Below, piece after piece: positions 63,141 to 64,000 of a stretch of 64,000 nt of DNA; position 1 is the stretch's first letter, and every line of letters begins with the position of its first letter. The stretch is from Candidatus Coprenecus stercorigallinarum (GTDB lineage Bacteria; Bacteroidota; Bacteroidia; Bacteroidales; UBA932), in assembly GCA_018711305.1 (NCBI GenBank), contig DVIL01000038.1:1-64000 (forward strand), in the 5' to 3' direction. The position numbers and the translations under genes were made by a program. Below the pieces are notes generated by a model. The model made no database searches. It saw nothing but the letters and a program-made list of their open reading frames with translations, and was not told the origin of the DNA.

Positions 63141-63983
63141 TTATTTTTTCGGATTTAATGGAATGGATATGGTGAACCGGCTGTATTGCCCGGGCTCGGA
63201 CTCAACCTTTATTGTTCCGTGATGTTTCTGTTCTATGATGGACTTGGTGATGGAAAGTCCCAGTCCGGTGCCTTCCCCTACCGGCTTGGTGGTGAAGAAG
63301 GGAGTGAACAGGTGTTTGCGTATGTCCGGGGAAATGCCTGTACCGTTGTCTTCGATGACAAGCCGTGCGGAGTCTCCGTCTTTGTGAAGGGATATTCTTA
63401 TCGTCGGATTGTATCCGCATCCTGTGGCCCCGCGGGACTTGGCGAAGACGGCGTAGCAGGCATTGTTCATAATATTGAGCACGGCGCGGCTGAAGTCCTG
63501 CGGAATGACGCTTACCTGCGGAAGGGTCTCGTCATAGTCTTCTTCGAAGGTGACGTTGAAGTTCTTGTGATTGGCCCTCATCGCGTGATAGGACAATGAT
63601 ACGTATTCCTTTGTAAGCCGGCACAGGTCTGTGGGAAGGTATTCGTCTTCCTTTCCCCGGGAGTAGAGAAGGATATTGCGGATGATGCTGGAGGCGCGGT
63701 CTCCGTTTTCGGCGATGCGGCGGACATTCTCTTTCAGGTCTTCCATGATCTCCGTCAGCTCTTCCCGGTCATCTTCTGAAAGGGATATGCTGCCTTCTGA
63801 CAGGATATCCTCCAGATCCTCGAGGAGTTTGCCGGACATCTTGCTGAAATTGATCACGAAGTTGAGCGGATTCTGAATCTCGTGGGCTATGCCTGCAGTC
63901 AGCATGCCGAGCGAGGCCATTTTCTCCTGCTTGGCTATCTGCTCCCGCAGCCGGGCCAGTTCCTGGTATGAATCCTCATTCAT
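63141..63983 (-). CDS. Soluble sensor histidine kinase
   Basis: This 280-residue protein has no membrane helix or sensor domain. A short helical N-terminus (about 1-28) leads to an HisKA-type helix pair with phospho-acceptor His34 in GIAHEIQNPLNFVIN. The HATPase domain (about 155-275) contains the N box NIMNNACYAV, the G1 motif EDNGTGI and the G2 motif GEGTGLGLSI. It would phosphorylate the REC-PP2C protein five bases downstream. The start overlaps or abuts an upstream reading frame at the right edge, so a sensor partner encoded beyond the window is likely. Confidence 0.92.
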   Translation of the reverse strand: MNEDSYQELARLREQIAKQEKMASLGMLTAGIAHEIQNPLNFVINFSKMSGKLLEDLEDILSEGSISLSEDDREELTEIMEDLKENVRRIAENGDRASSIIRNILLYSRGKEDEYLPTDLCRLTKEYVSLSYHAMRANHKNFNVTFEEDYDETLPQVSVIPQDFSRAVLNIMNNACYAVFAKSRGATGCGYNPTIRISLHKDGDSARLVIEDNGTGISPDIRKHLFTPFFTTKPVGEGTGLGLSITKSIIEQKHHGTIKVESEPGQYSRFTISIPLNPKK

Positions 63984-64000
63984 CGGATGTAGTGTCTTGA

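Overview
The window is a chromosomal stretch from a member of the Bacteroidota, most likely order Bacteroidales. The evidence is the repeated Bacteroides-type promoter element TAnnTTTG (often with an upstream TTTG), the absence of Shine-Dalgarno-led starts, and lineage-typical genes and gene orders: glsB-glsA, dxr-rseP, serC-serA-DUF1015, DUF4837, DUF4834, a long-tailed S16, HU-CCDC81-like protein, menaquinone synthesis and a secreted GH2 beta-galactosidase. Base composition looks moderately G+C rich by eye, which would fit a Rikenellaceae-like or related gut Bacteroidales, but family and genus cannot be fixed from this sequence. There is no phage, insertion sequence, conjugative module or CRISPR array: this is mainly housekeeping and envelope chromosome with a few accessory modules.

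Layout. 1-5 kb: glycine-lipid acyltransferases (glsB partial, glsA), rpoN, an unknown membrane protein, upp, radC. 5-7.1 kb: a translation cluster read leftward, tRNA-Glu(CUC)-gltX then a tRNA-Glu-like gene with anticodon UUA followed by rpsT. 7.1-11.5 kb: M23 peptidase-dxr-rseP-DUF4837 lipoprotein. 11.5-13.9 kb: ruvX-def-phosphohexomutase. 13.9-15 kb: rpsP-rimM. 15.1-23 kb: RND efflux operon with an SDR and a two-domain VOC protein at its end. 23-25.6 kb: a secreted caspase-like peptidase with a small beta-barrel-like partner. 25.7-29.4 kb: antiporter, DUF362 ferredoxin-type protein and menA. 29.4-31.9 kb: miaA, a PRiA4_ORF3-like gene, acyl-CoA reductase. 31.9-37.3 kb: IMPACT protein, pyrB-pyrI, serC-serA-DUF1015. 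37.4-42 kb: nucleotidyltransferase, TPR protein, recQ. 42-54.1 kb: kdsD-agmatinase, then a tight eight-gene run nhaA to S41 protease, then tRNA-Leu(CAG). 54.4-61 kb: sotB-like exporter divergent from lacZ, then metG. 61-64 kb: HU-CCDC81-like membrane protein, tRNA-Asn(GUU), and a histidine kinase with a REC-PP2C response regulator.

How the genes fit together. Several blocks serve the envelope: glycine lipids, isoprenoid precursors (dxr), regulated proteolysis (rseP, S41), Kdo precursor (kdsD), an MsbA-type exporter with an acyl-CoA ligase, periplasmic FKBP and M23 enzymes. Translation and nucleotide metabolism are also dense (gltX, metG, four tRNAs, rpsT, rpsP, rimM, def, miaA, upp, pyrBI, dCMP deaminase).

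The most unusual observation is the tRNA-Glu-like gene at 5366-5437. Its seven-base anticodon loop gives UUA, which pairs with the stop codon UAA. It keeps a full cloverleaf, an encoded CCA and a strong stable-RNA promoter, and it lies between gltX and rpsT. It is either a natural ochre suppressor, a weakly charged relic, or a sequence error at one base. Next in interest are the caspase-barrel pair, the efflux operon carrying SDR and VOC enzymes, a membrane-tethered HU-like protein, and the shared TATCTTTGCACTCCC-type start region of all four tRNA promoters.
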